A stretch of 64,000 nucleotides of DNA from Pantanalinema sp. GBBB05 (GTDB lineage: Bacteria; Cyanobacteriota; Cyanobacteriia; Leptolyngbyales; Leptolyngbyaceae), in assembly GCA_016743235.1 (NCBI GenBank), contig VRZD01000033.1, positions 1 through 64,000 of the forward strand, given 5' to 3'. Position 1 is the first letter of the stretch. The number at the start of each line of letters is the position of its first letter. The notes below the pieces were generated by a model. The model was not told the origin of the DNA and did no database searches. It saw only the letters and a program-made list of their open reading frames with translations. Positions 43,224 to 51,430 of the stretch are shown here, one piece after another. A program made the translations under genes and the position numbers.

Positions 43224-44105
43224 ATGATAATGAAGGAAGCTGTTTTTATTATTATTCCAGTCTACAACCGTAAACAGATTACTTTAGATTGTTTGGCGAC
43301 TCTTCAGCAAACAGGAGATCTCGATCGCTATAGTGTGATTGTGGTTGATGATGGCTCAACCGATGGTAGCGCAACCGCCATTCATGCTCGCTTTCCTGAC
43401 GTGATCATTTTGTCTGGGGATGGAAATTTATGGTGGACAGGTGCAATGGTTCAAGGGATGAAGTATGCCATTGAGCAAGGCGCAGAATTCATCATTTGGT
43501 TAAATGATGATTGCATTCCTACACCTAATACACTACCGACAATGGTGACTTATTGTCAGCAACATCCCCAGACAATTGCGGGTGCTGCTTGCTATTTATC
43601 AAATCCCCATACTTTACATGTCTCTGGTGCTCAAGGTCGCCAACGGGTTGCCGCAAAACCTGGCGAAGTAGTGATAGTCGATGAAATGAGTGGTCATTGT
43701 GTATGTATCCCAAATACCATAATTCAACAAATTGGTTTACCGAATCGGCAACGATTTCCTCACTATCATGGGGACAGTATGTATATTTTGCGAGCAACGC
43801 GATCGGGAGCTACAGCTAGCATTTTAGGCGATGCCCAAATTAGTCATGATGGAGTCATTAAAGCTCAGATTCAGGACTTTTTACCTAGTGCTTTAGAGCA
43901 ACGATCGCTGGTTTCTGACTTCCAAACCTTGTTTTTAAGCAAAAAATCTTTTTATTTCCTCCCGACTCAATTTTTCTACTATTTAGAGAAGTATGGAATA
44001 TGGCAGGGTATCCCCATGTTTTTCATGAAATTACTGTGGTGGATGAGCCAATTAATCCATAGACAAGTCACCGGACTATCCTCCAAACAACTGGCTGAAA
44101 ATTAG
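43224..44105 (+). CDS. Family 2 glycosyltransferase, paralogue of the 41188 product
   Basis: The 293-residue protein has IIIPVYNRKQITLDCLATL, VVDDGSTDGS, ILSGDGNLWWTGAMVQGMKY and IWLNDDCIP. The N-terminal 120 residues closely follow the 41188 product. The second halves diverge, which suggests a different acceptor. A hydrophobic C-terminal stretch (MFFMKLLWWMSQL) may attach it to the membrane. The ATG at 43230 is an alternative start two codons in. It was probably created by a duplication within the operon. Confidence 0.87.
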   Translation: MIMKEAVFIIIPVYNRKQITLDCLATLQQTGDLDRYSVIVVDDGSTDGSATAIHARFPDVIILSGDGNLWWTGAMVQGMKYAIEQGAEFIIWLNDDCIPTPNTLPTMVTYCQQHPQTIAGAACYLSNPHTLHVSGAQGRQRVAAKPGEVVIVDEMSGHCVCIPNTIIQQIGLPNRQRFPHYHGDSMYILRATRSGATASILGDAQISHDGVIKAQIQDFLPSALEQRSLVSDFQTLFLSKKSFYFLPTQFFYYLEKYGIWQGIPMFFMKLLWWMSQLIHRQVTGLSSKQLAEN

Positions 44106-44124
44106 TGGTGATTCTGATCGTTTT

Positions 44125-45306
44125 ATGCGGTTACTTTATACGCTGACCAGCTATCCCCCCAGTGTGGGCGGTGCCCAAATTCATCAACATCTCCTCGCCC
44201 AACAGTTACATCAACGCCATGATGTTCAAGTTGTTTGTCATTGGGACTGTAATCGGACAGATTGGCTGTTAGGAACTACATTGCGATCGTTCTCTAGTAG
44301 CCGTGACTATGAAATTGATGGTATTCCTGTGCACCGATTGGGGCTATCTCTTACAGAAAAGTTAAGGATGCTGCCTTATCTGCCACTTTACTATCCGCTT
44401 ATGCAAATTGCGCTGCCACCGATTGCCCACATTTTGGCAGACCATATTTCTCCGTATGCCGCTCAAGCAGATCTAATCCATAACATCCGGATTGGTCGAG
44501 AAGGATTAAGCTATGCCTCTTTATCTGCGGCTCGAAAGTACCATATTCCTTTTGTCCTCACACCTGTACATCATCCCCGTTGGACTGGCTGGCGCTACCG
44601 AGCGTATAACAAGCTCTATACCCAGGCTGATCTGGTCATTGCCCTCACGGAAATCGAAAGCCTAGTTTTGATGCAGCTTGGTGTCCAGCCAGAACGCATT
44701 GTTGTCACCGGAATTGCCCCGGTATTAGCTGAAACGGCTAACCCAGAACGGTTTTTACAACGGTTGAATTTACACCAAAAGCCGATCGTGCTGTTTTTAG
44801 GGCAGCACTATGCCTACAAAGGCTACCAGCAGTTAATTCAAGCAGCACCGCTAGTTTGGTCAACGGTTCCAGAAGCCCAATTCGTCTTTATTGGACCTCC
44901 AGTAAAACAGTCTGAACAGGATTTTGTGGGCTTAGACCGCCGTATCCATCGTTTGGGCATGGTTGATTTACAAACTAAGACCGATGCGATCGCCGCTTGC
45001 ACCTTGCTTTGTGTCCCTTCTAGCCAAGAAAGTTTTGGTGGCGTTTACACTGAAGCCTGGAGGTTTGCCAAACCCGTGATTGGTTGCTCAATTCCTGCCG
45101 TCGCGGAAGTGATCCAAGATGAAGTCAATGGTTTTCTGGTCGCCCAAGAACCAACTGAGATCGCCGATCGCATCCTGCAACTTTTACGCAATCCTACCCA
45201 AGCCGCCGCCATGGGAGCGGCTGGACAGCAAAAAGTCGAAGCCCAATTTACCTGGCAAAAAATCGCCGATCGCCTGGAAACCGCTTACCACAACATCCGG
45301 CATTAA
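44125..45306 (+). CDS. Family 4 glycosyltransferase
   Basis: This 393-residue GT-B enzyme starts MRLLYTLTSYPPSVGGAQIHQ. It has the middle FVLTPVHHPRWTGWRYRAYN, VLFLGQHYAYKGYQQLI, and the donor-binding PSSQESFGGVYTEAWRFAKPVIG. The EAW replaces the more usual EAM/EAL after the first Glu, but the spacing is kept. It is the fifth glycosyltransferase of the operon. The next gene starts 28 bp after its stop. Confidence 0.87.
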   Translation: MRLLYTLTSYPPSVGGAQIHQHLLAQQLHQRHDVQVVCHWDCNRTDWLLGTTLRSFSSSRDYEIDGIPVHRLGLSLTEKLRMLPYLPLYYPLMQIALPPIAHILADHISPYAAQADLIHNIRIGREGLSYASLSAARKYHIPFVLTPVHHPRWTGWRYRAYNKLYTQADLVIALTEIESLVLMQLGVQPERIVVTGIAPVLAETANPERFLQRLNLHQKPIVLFLGQHYAYKGYQQLIQAAPLVWSTVPEAQFVFIGPPVKQSEQDFVGLDRRIHRLGMVDLQTKTDAIAACTLLCVPSSQESFGGVYTEAWRFAKPVIGCSIPAVAEVIQDEVNGFLVAQEPTEIADRILQLLRNPTQAAAMGAAGQQKVEAQFTWQKIADRLETAYHNIRH

Positions 45307-45334
45307 TCATCTCCCTCACCTCCCCCATCTCCCC

Positions 45335-46117
45335 ATGTCCCCCCTCCTTTCCCGCTCCATCTTAGGCACCCGCATTGATGCCACCAGTTACGAAGATGCC
45401 TGCGATCGCATTCAAGCCTGGGCACTGGCAAACCAATCTTGCTATGTGGTGGCAGCAAATGTGCATGTGGTGATGACGGCATACTGGCAGCGCTCCTATC
45501 AGCAGGTGATTAATGGGGCAGCGTTAGTCACCTCGGATGGGATGCCGTTAGTTTGGGGTTTACGCTTACTCGGTATTCCCAAACAATCCAGGGTTTACGG
45601 TCCCGATTTAATGCTGGCATGGTGCGATCGAGCCACAAAAGTCGGACTCCCGATCTATCTCTATGGCAGCACAGCTGAGACTCTAGAAAAACTGCAGTCT
45701 CACCTGGAACAACGGTTTCCGGGACTGGTGATCGCAGGCAGACATGCCCCACCCTTTCGCCCCATGACCGCTGAAGAAGAACAGGCTGACCTCGATCGCA
45801 TTCAAGCTTCTGGGGCGCCAGTCGTGTTCGTGGGATTAGGTTGTCCAAAGCAAGAAGAGTGGATGGCACGGCAACAGCATCACCTCCCTGCCGTAATGAT
45901 CGGTGTAGGGGCGGCATTTAGTTTCCACAGTGGAGAAATCTCGCAAGCCCCCCGCTGGATGATGGCATGGGGGTTAGAGTGGCTATATCGCTTGACCAGA
46001 GAACCCCGACGGTTATGGCAACGCTATTTAATTAACAATCCAGCATTTGTGCTGTTATTTAGTTGGCAATTATTGCGATCGAAGATTAGCAAACTAAATC
46101 AGAAGAGAAGTAAATAG
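45335..46117 (+). CDS. WecG/TagA/CpsF-family glycosyltransferase
   Basis: The 260-residue protein has the fold-specific blocks ILGTRIDATSYEDA, VVAANVHVVMTA, ALVTSDGMPLVWGLRLLG, RVYGPDLML and VFVGLGCPKQEEWMARQ, and GVGAAFSFHSGEISQAPRWM near the C-terminus. Family members transfer N-acetylmannosaminuronate, ManNAc or glucosyl groups early in polymer assembly on the lipid carrier. It is the last gene of the surface-polysaccharide operon and is followed by a large hairpin. The ATG at 45335 was chosen; the frame runs open from 45119 across the previous gene. Confidence 0.9.
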   Translation: MSPLLSRSILGTRIDATSYEDACDRIQAWALANQSCYVVAANVHVVMTAYWQRSYQQVINGAALVTSDGMPLVWGLRLLGIPKQSRVYGPDLMLAWCDRATKVGLPIYLYGSTAETLEKLQSHLEQRFPGLVIAGRHAPPFRPMTAEEEQADLDRIQASGAPVVFVGLGCPKQEEWMARQQHHLPAVMIGVGAAFSFHSGEISQAPRWMMAWGLEWLYRLTREPRRLWQRYLINNPAFVLLFSWQLLRSKISKLNQKRSK

Positions 46118-46169
46118 CTCAACGGTGCTCTTGAGCCTTGTGTAATTGAAATTAGAACATAGTATTTAA

Positions 46170-46214
46170 AGGAGGCTGCTAAAAGCCTTGGATATACATC
46201 CAAGGCAGCCTCCT
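46170..46214 (+). terminator. Long hairpin ending the polysaccharide operon
   Basis: AGGAGGCT (46170-46177) pairs with AGCCTCCT (46207-46214), and GCCTTGGAT (46185-46193) with ATCCAAGGC (46198-46206). This gives 17 bp with a 7-nt one-sided bulge and a 4-nt loop. No strong T-run follows. It lies between convergent genes and may serve both. Confidence 0.7.
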
Positions 46215-46260
46215 CAAATAACTATTAGGTCATGAGAAATTACATCACATTACGACTTGC

Positions 46261-46788
46261 TTAGAGAGAAGCACTAATAATTTGCCGAACCTCTCTTGCA
46301 GTTATGCACATATTTGGACTACCAACAACCTTGGGACCTTTCACACAGAGCTTTGTACTGTCCTCAAGCGATTTATTGTTGAGAGGATTATATCTAGTCT
46401 CAATCCAAGTTTGAGCACTGTATGGAATCCCTTGCGGAATACCAAACTTTCTTTTAGGTTCGTGTTTGTGGTGAATCAGTACCTTGACATACAAATTGCT
46501 ACCCTCAGCCCGTAAAGCTTCTACTCTTGCTAAACCTTGATTGCCCATAGCTAGGCTGCTGAGTTTGCTTTCAAGTTGCCCGATGATCTTGTTACTGACG
46601 GACCGCAATTTTGATTGCCAATTAGGGGAAACGCTGACTAGAGCTGGTTGTTGCTGAATAACCGTCTGGATGTTCTCTCCCACCTCCAATGACTTTAGAT
46701 TCTGAGCTAGAGTAGCTTGACTAGCGATTGCAAGGGAGCCTGTAGTCAAGCTTGTCAGAGCCAATCCTAGTAAAAATTGTTTCTTCAT
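46261..46788 (-). CDS. Exported protein of unknown function
   Basis: The 175-residue product has a typical signal peptide (MKKQFLLGLALTSLTTGSLA ..., ending ATLAQN near residue 29). The basic mature part includes a helix rich in Lys/Leu/Ser and two C-terminal cysteines (KLCVKG, NMCITA) that could form a disulfide. I recognise no family. It lies downstream of the Crp/Fnr regulator gene on the same strand (78-bp gap) and could be under its control. The local base composition is AT-rich. Confidence 0.6.
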   Translation of the reverse strand: MKKQFLLGLALTSLTTGSLAIASQATLAQNLKSLEVGENIQTVIQQQPALVSVSPNWQSKLRSVSNKIIGQLESKLSSLAMGNQGLARVEALRAEGSNLYVKVLIHHKHEPKRKFGIPQGIPYSAQTWIETRYNPLNNKSLEDSTKLCVKGPKVVGSPNMCITAREVRQIISASL

Positions 46789-46866
46789 GAGTACCTCTGG
46801 GGGACTTGCAATTCGTGTTCTGTTGCAAATCTATCCAGTCGGTACTTTTGACCGCATTGACTTAGG

Positions 46867-47448
46867 TTAAGAAATTTTCCTCTGGTAAATCCGCCGCTTT
46901 AAGCGACTGAGAGATTCCGGTTTAATCCCGAGATAGGAAGCTAGATGATAGCTAGGAACACGATCGATAATATGCGGTTCACTTTCAAATAAATTACAAT
47001 AGCGTTCCTCTGGGGTATCCATGTAGAGAGAAACTAGCTTATTTTGCATCATGGCTGCAAATCCTTCGGCATGAAGCCGCATAAATTTCTGCCCATCGGG
47101 CAGTTCTTCAATGAAGCGCATAGCCTGATGATTAAACATCAAAATTTTGGAACGTTCGATCGCTTCACAGTAAAATGACGTAGGCTGTTGTTTCAAAAAA
47201 CTTCTGTAGTCACCAAAGCTTTGGTATTCTGTGTGAAAGGAAAGCGTACACTCGCGATCCTCTTTCAGCAGAAAAACCCGGATGCAGCCTTTAAGCGTAA
47301 ATCCAATAAATTTGCAAACATCTCCTGCTTGAAATAAGAAGTCGCCTTTGTTCACCTCCACACACTCCAAAAAGGGATCAAACAGCATTGGGTCAATATT
47401 AAATTCAGGAAAAATCTTGAGAATAAATGTGTAAAACGGTTCATACAT
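46867..47448 (-). CDS. Crp/Fnr-family transcriptional regulator
   Basis: The 193-residue protein has an N-terminal cyclic-nucleotide-binding-like beta roll (GDFLFQAGDVCKFIGFTLKG, then FHTEYQSFGDY) and a helix-turn-helix at the end (VPSYHLASYLGIKPESLSRLK). The pattern PEERYCNLFESEP plus LASYLGIKPESLSR is familiar from Bacteroidota regulators more than from cyanobacterial NtcA or SyCRP1. The arginine of the canonical cAMP pocket is not evident. The start may be ATG at 47448 or TTG at 47454; AGGAG is better spaced for the TTG. It lies next to an exported protein of unknown function. Confidence 0.85.
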   Translation of the reverse strand: MYEPFYTFILKIFPEFNIDPMLFDPFLECVEVNKGDFLFQAGDVCKFIGFTLKGCIRVFLLKEDRECTLSFHTEYQSFGDYRSFLKQQPTSFYCEAIERSKILMFNHQAMRFIEELPDGQKFMRLHAEGFAAMMQNKLVSLYMDTPEERYCNLFESEPHIIDRVPSYHLASYLGIKPESLSRLKRRIYQRKIS

Positions 47449-47761
47449 TTGCAATACTATCTCCTAGGTTTCTAGAATATTTGTGTTATTTTTTCAATTT
47501 AACTACTAATAGATAAATTGTGGTTGGTTGATGACCACAATCTAGTTAAGTAGGCAAAAACTTTTATCGTGAAATTGCGCACCATCCTGATTGGCAACAG
47601 CGATTCGCTTGACAAGCAGGTTGAGGTCAATCGTACTTCAATACTGGCTTTGATCGTAATAGCCCAAACATGGAGTTCTACCGAGTACAGCGATCGCCTC
47701 TAGCCAAATCCGGGGGGTAGCACAGTACATTGAAGAATAGACTAAAGAACATAAACGGCTC
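47449..47761. other. Divergent gap between the Crp/Fnr regulator and metH
   Basis: This 313-bp region should hold both promoters. I looked for a cobalamin riboswitch ahead of metH and do not see the conserved B12 box. A 44-codon frame from GTG 47569 is present but unconvincing. Confidence 0.4.
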
Positions 47762-50700
47762 ATGAACAGTCCCTTCCTGCAACGGCTTCATCACCCCGAT
47801 CGTCCTGTACTTGTATTTGATGGCGCTATGGGCACCAATCTGCAAGTACAAAACCTGACTGCTGCTGACTTTGGGGGGCCAGAGTACGAAGGCTGCAATG
47901 AGTATCTGGTGAAGACAAAACCGGAAGCAGTCGCCAAAGTCCATCGCGATTTTCTGGCTGCCGGAGCCGATGTGATTGAGACGGATACCTTTGGGGCAAC
48001 GTCGATCGTCCTGGCAGAATATGATCTGGCGGATCAAGCGTATGAGTTGAACAAGCTGGCAGCAACGTTAGCGAAATCCGTAGCCGCAGAATTCTCGACA
48101 CCAGAAAAACCGCGCTTCGTCGCTGGGTCGATCGGTCCCACCACCAAGCTCCCGACATTGGGACATATCGACTACGACACCATGAAAGCCTCGTTTGCCG
48201 AGCAAGCGGTAGGCCTATGGGATGGTGGGGTGGATTTGTTCCTGGTAGAAACCTGCCAGGATGTGTTGCAGATTAAAGCCGCCCTGAATGGCATTGAAGA
48301 AGTGTTTGCCCAGAAAGGCGAGCGCCGACCGCTCATGGTATCCGTCACGATGGAAACCACAGGGACAATGTTAGTCGGCTCAGACGTTGGCGCCATGCTG
48401 ACGATCTTAGAACCCTACCCGATCGACATCTTGGGTCTAAATTGCGCCACGGGACCTGATCGGATGGCAGACCATATTAAATACCTGTCCCAATACTCGC
48501 CGTTTGTGGTTTCCTGTATCCCCAATGCCGGGATTCCCGAGAACGTGGGAGGGCATGCCCACTACAAACTCACCCCCATGGAATTGCGGTTAGCGCTCAT
48601 GCACTTTGTGGAAGATTTGGGTGTGCAGGTAATTGGCGGTTGCTGCGGTACTCGTCCCGACCATATCCAACAACTGGCGGAAGCGGGGGCGACTTTGAAG
48701 CCTAAATCTCGTCTGGTTCGGGGAGATAGGGAGACATCTTCCGATCGCTCGGCGACCTCGGTGCGTCCGGCATTGAACTTTGTCCCGTCTGCGGCTTCCA
48801 TCTATACCGCTCAGCCTTATGAGCAGGACAACTCTTTCTTGATTGTGGGTGAGCGGTTGAATGCCAGTGGTTCTAAAAAAGTGCGGGAACTGCTGAATGT
48901 CGAGGATTGGGATGGCTTAGTGTCGATCGCGCGATCGCAGGTGAAGGAAGGGGCACATGTCTTAGATGTCAACGTGGACTATGTTGGTCGCGATGGTGTG
49001 GCTGACATGCATGAGGTCGTGTCGCGGCTGGTGACGAATGTCACGATTCCGTTGATGCTGGACTCAACGGAATGGGAAAAGATGGAAGCCGGACTGAAGG
49101 TGGCAGGCGGCAAGTGTATTCTCAATTCCACCAACTATGAAGATGGCGAACCACGGTTCCTGAAAGTGTTGGAGCTAGCCAAGACCTACGGGGCTGGGGT
49201 AGTCGTGGGGACGATCGATGAAGATGGCATGGCACGGACGGCGGAGAAGAAATTCCAGATTGCCCAACGAGCCTATCGCCAAGCCGTGGAATTTGGCATT
49301 CCTGCCCATGAACTATTTTTCGATCCGTTGGCCTTGCCGATTTCTACCGGCATTGAAGAAGACCGGGCGAATGGACGCGCCACGATCGAGGCAATTCGGC
49401 AAATTCGGTCACAGTTACCCGGTTGCCACATTATTCTCGGCGTATCGAATGTGTCCTTTGGCTTGAGTCCGGCAGCGCGGATTGTCTTAAATTCAATGTT
49501 CCTGCATGAAGCGATGCAAGCAGGGATGGATGCCGCGATCGTCAGTGCAGCCAAAATTCTGCCATTAGCCAAAATTGATCCGCACCATCAGGAAGTTTGC
49601 CATCAATTGATTCATGATCAACGCCGGTTTGATGGCGATATCTGTATCTATGATCCTCTGACAGAACTGACGAAGTTGTTTGAAGGAGTGTCGGCAAAAG
49701 AAGCTCGTTCCAAAGATTCTTTAACCGAGCTACCCTTAGAACAACGCTTGCCACGCCACATTATTGATGGCGAACGGATGGGGCTAGAAGCCGCTTTAGA
49801 CGAAGCGTTAACTCAGTATCCCCCGCTGCAAATCATCAATACCTTTTTGCTAGATGGCATGAAGGTCGTCGGGGAATTGTTCGGTTCGGGGCAAATGCAA
49901 CTGCCGTTTGTGCTGCAATCCGCCGAAACCATGAAAGCGGCAGTGGCTTACCTAGAGCCGCACATGGAAAAGTCGGAAGCCGGGCAGGCAAAGGGAACGG
50001 TGGTCATCGCTACGGTTAAAGGCGATGTGCATGACATCGGCAAGAATTTGGTGGACATTATTTTGTCCAACAACGGCTATCGGGTCATTAATCTCGGCAT
50101 TAAGCAACCAGTCGATACCATTATTGATGCCTACTACGAACATAAAGCGGATTGCATTGCCATGAGTGGTCTGTTGGTGAAATCTACCGCCTTTATGAAA
50201 GAGAATTTGCAGGCCTTTAACGATCGTGGCATTACCGTTCCTGTCATCCTGGGTGGCGCAGCTCTCACGCCAAAATTTGTCCATGACGATTGCCAGAACA
50301 CCTACAAAGGACAGGTGATTTACGGCAAAGACGCCTTCTCGGATCTGCACTTTATGGACAAACTGATGCCTGCCAAACTGGCGGGTAAATGGGATGATGT
50401 CCAGGGCTTTTTGGATGAGTTCGCGGAAGCGCCCAAGAACCGGATTGCTGCCGATGTGGATAGTGAAGGCTCGCAATCTTCCGAAAGTCAAATGGAGGAT
50501 GCAGCATCCCTAGCGATCGACACGGAGCGATCGCAGGCAGTCGCTGCTGATATTGCTCGTCCAACCCCGCCATTCTGGGGTACCCAAATTCTCAATCCGG
50601 CTGATCTCCCTTGGGACGAAGTGTTCTGGTATCTGGATTTACAAGCCTTAATTGCTGGACAGTGGCAGTTCCGTAAACCGCGTGAGCAATCCCGAGAAGA

Positions 50701-51385
50701 CTATGACCAATTTTTGCAGGAGAAAGTTTATCCGATCTTAGAAACCTGGAAAGCCAGAATTGTCAATGAAAACCTACTCCATTGTCAGGTGATCTATGGT
50801 TATTTCCCTTGCCAGTCAGAAGGCAATTCCGTGCATTTATATGATCCAACCGTGATGGCAAATGGTGATTCGCCGACTGGTCAATTACCGCTCGTCACCT
50901 GGACATTCCCACGGCAGCGATCGCTGAATCGTTACTGTATTGCTGATTTCTATGCGGCAAAGGACTCAGGGCAAATTGATGTCTTCCCGATGCAAGCCGT
51001 AACCGCAGGACAGAAAGCCACGGAATATGCCCAGGCATTATTTAAGGCAAATAACTACACGGATTATCTGTATTTTCATGGGCTATCGGTACAGATTGCC
51101 GAAGCACTCGCGGAGTGGACTCATGCTCGGATTCGTCGGGAGCTAGGCTTGGGCGATCGCGATCCTGATCATATCCGCGATGTCTTGGCACAACGCTATC
51201 AAGGATCACGCTATAGCTTCGGCTATCCCGCCTGTCCCAATATTCACAACCAGTACAAACAGTTGGAGTTATTGGGAGCCGATCGCATTGGTTTACACAT
51301 GGATGAAAGTGAGCAACTGTATCCGGAACAATCCACCACAGCGATGATTGCCTACCATCCGACAGCAAAATACTTCAGTGCGTAA
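47762..51385 (+). CDS. metH: Cobalamin-dependent methionine synthase
   Basis: This 1207-residue protein has all four MetH modules. The homocysteine domain (about 1-330) has zinc cysteines in LNCATGPD and GGCCGTRPDH. The methyltetrahydrofolate domain (about 355-640) starts near FLIVGERLNASGSKK. The B12 cap and Rossmann domain (about 660-900) has GDVHDIGKN, where the His ligates cobalt, and later the SGLLVKST region. A C-terminal reactivation domain has RYSFGYPACPNI for SAM binding. It methylates homocysteine in the cytosol. A downstream cbiET gene belongs to corrin synthesis, so B12 supply and use are encoded close together. Confidence 0.97.
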   Translation: MNSPFLQRLHHPDRPVLVFDGAMGTNLQVQNLTAADFGGPEYEGCNEYLVKTKPEAVAKVHRDFLAAGADVIETDTFGATSIVLAEYDLADQAYELNKLAATLAKSVAAEFSTPEKPRFVAGSIGPTTKLPTLGHIDYDTMKASFAEQAVGLWDGGVDLFLVETCQDVLQIKAALNGIEEVFAQKGERRPLMVSVTMETTGTMLVGSDVGAMLTILEPYPIDILGLNCATGPDRMADHIKYLSQYSPFVVSCIPNAGIPENVGGHAHYKLTPMELRLALMHFVEDLGVQVIGGCCGTRPDHIQQLAEAGATLKPKSRLVRGDRETSSDRSATSVRPALNFVPSAASIYTAQPYEQDNSFLIVGERLNASGSKKVRELLNVEDWDGLVSIARSQVKEGAHVLDVNVDYVGRDGVADMHEVVSRLVTNVTIPLMLDSTEWEKMEAGLKVAGGKCILNSTNYEDGEPRFLKVLELAKTYGAGVVVGTIDEDGMARTAEKKFQIAQRAYRQAVEFGIPAHELFFDPLALPISTGIEEDRANGRATIEAIRQIRSQLPGCHIILGVSNVSFGLSPAARIVLNSMFLHEAMQAGMDAAIVSAAKILPLAKIDPHHQEVCHQLIHDQRRFDGDICIYDPLTELTKLFEGVSAKEARSKDSLTELPLEQRLPRHIIDGERMGLEAALDEALTQYPPLQIINTFLLDGMKVVGELFGSGQMQLPFVLQSAETMKAAVAYLEPHMEKSEAGQAKGTVVIATVKGDVHDIGKNLVDIILSNNGYRVINLGIKQPVDTIIDAYYEHKADCIAMSGLLVKSTAFMKENLQAFNDRGITVPVILGGAALTPKFVHDDCQNTYKGQVIYGKDAFSDLHFMDKLMPAKLAGKWDDVQGFLDEFAEAPKNRIAADVDSEGSQSSESQMEDAASLAIDTERSQAVAADIARPTPPFWGTQILNPADLPWDEVFWYLDLQALIAGQWQFRKPREQSREDYDQFLQEKVYPILETWKARIVNENLLHCQVIYGYFPCQSEGNSVHLYDPTVMANGDSPTGQLPLVTWTFPRQRSLNRYCIADFYAAKDSGQIDVFPMQAVTAGQKATEYAQALFKANNYTDYLYFHGLSVQIAEALAEWTHARIRRELGLGDRDPDHIRDVLAQRYQGSRYSFGYPACPNIHNQYKQLELLGADRIGLHMDESEQLYPEQSTTAMIAYHPTAKYFSA

Positions 51386-51430
51386 TTTGGGCAGGTGAGG
51401 GCGTCAGCTTTACGCCCCTATAGCCTTCAA

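Noticed and set aside
47569..47703. 44-codon frame from GTG upstream of metH
   Set aside because: Too short, no ribosome site and no protein-like pattern; probably part of the metH promoter region.
47455..47761. Possible cobalamin riboswitch ahead of metH
   Set aside because: The conserved B12 box and receptor-loop elements are not visible.
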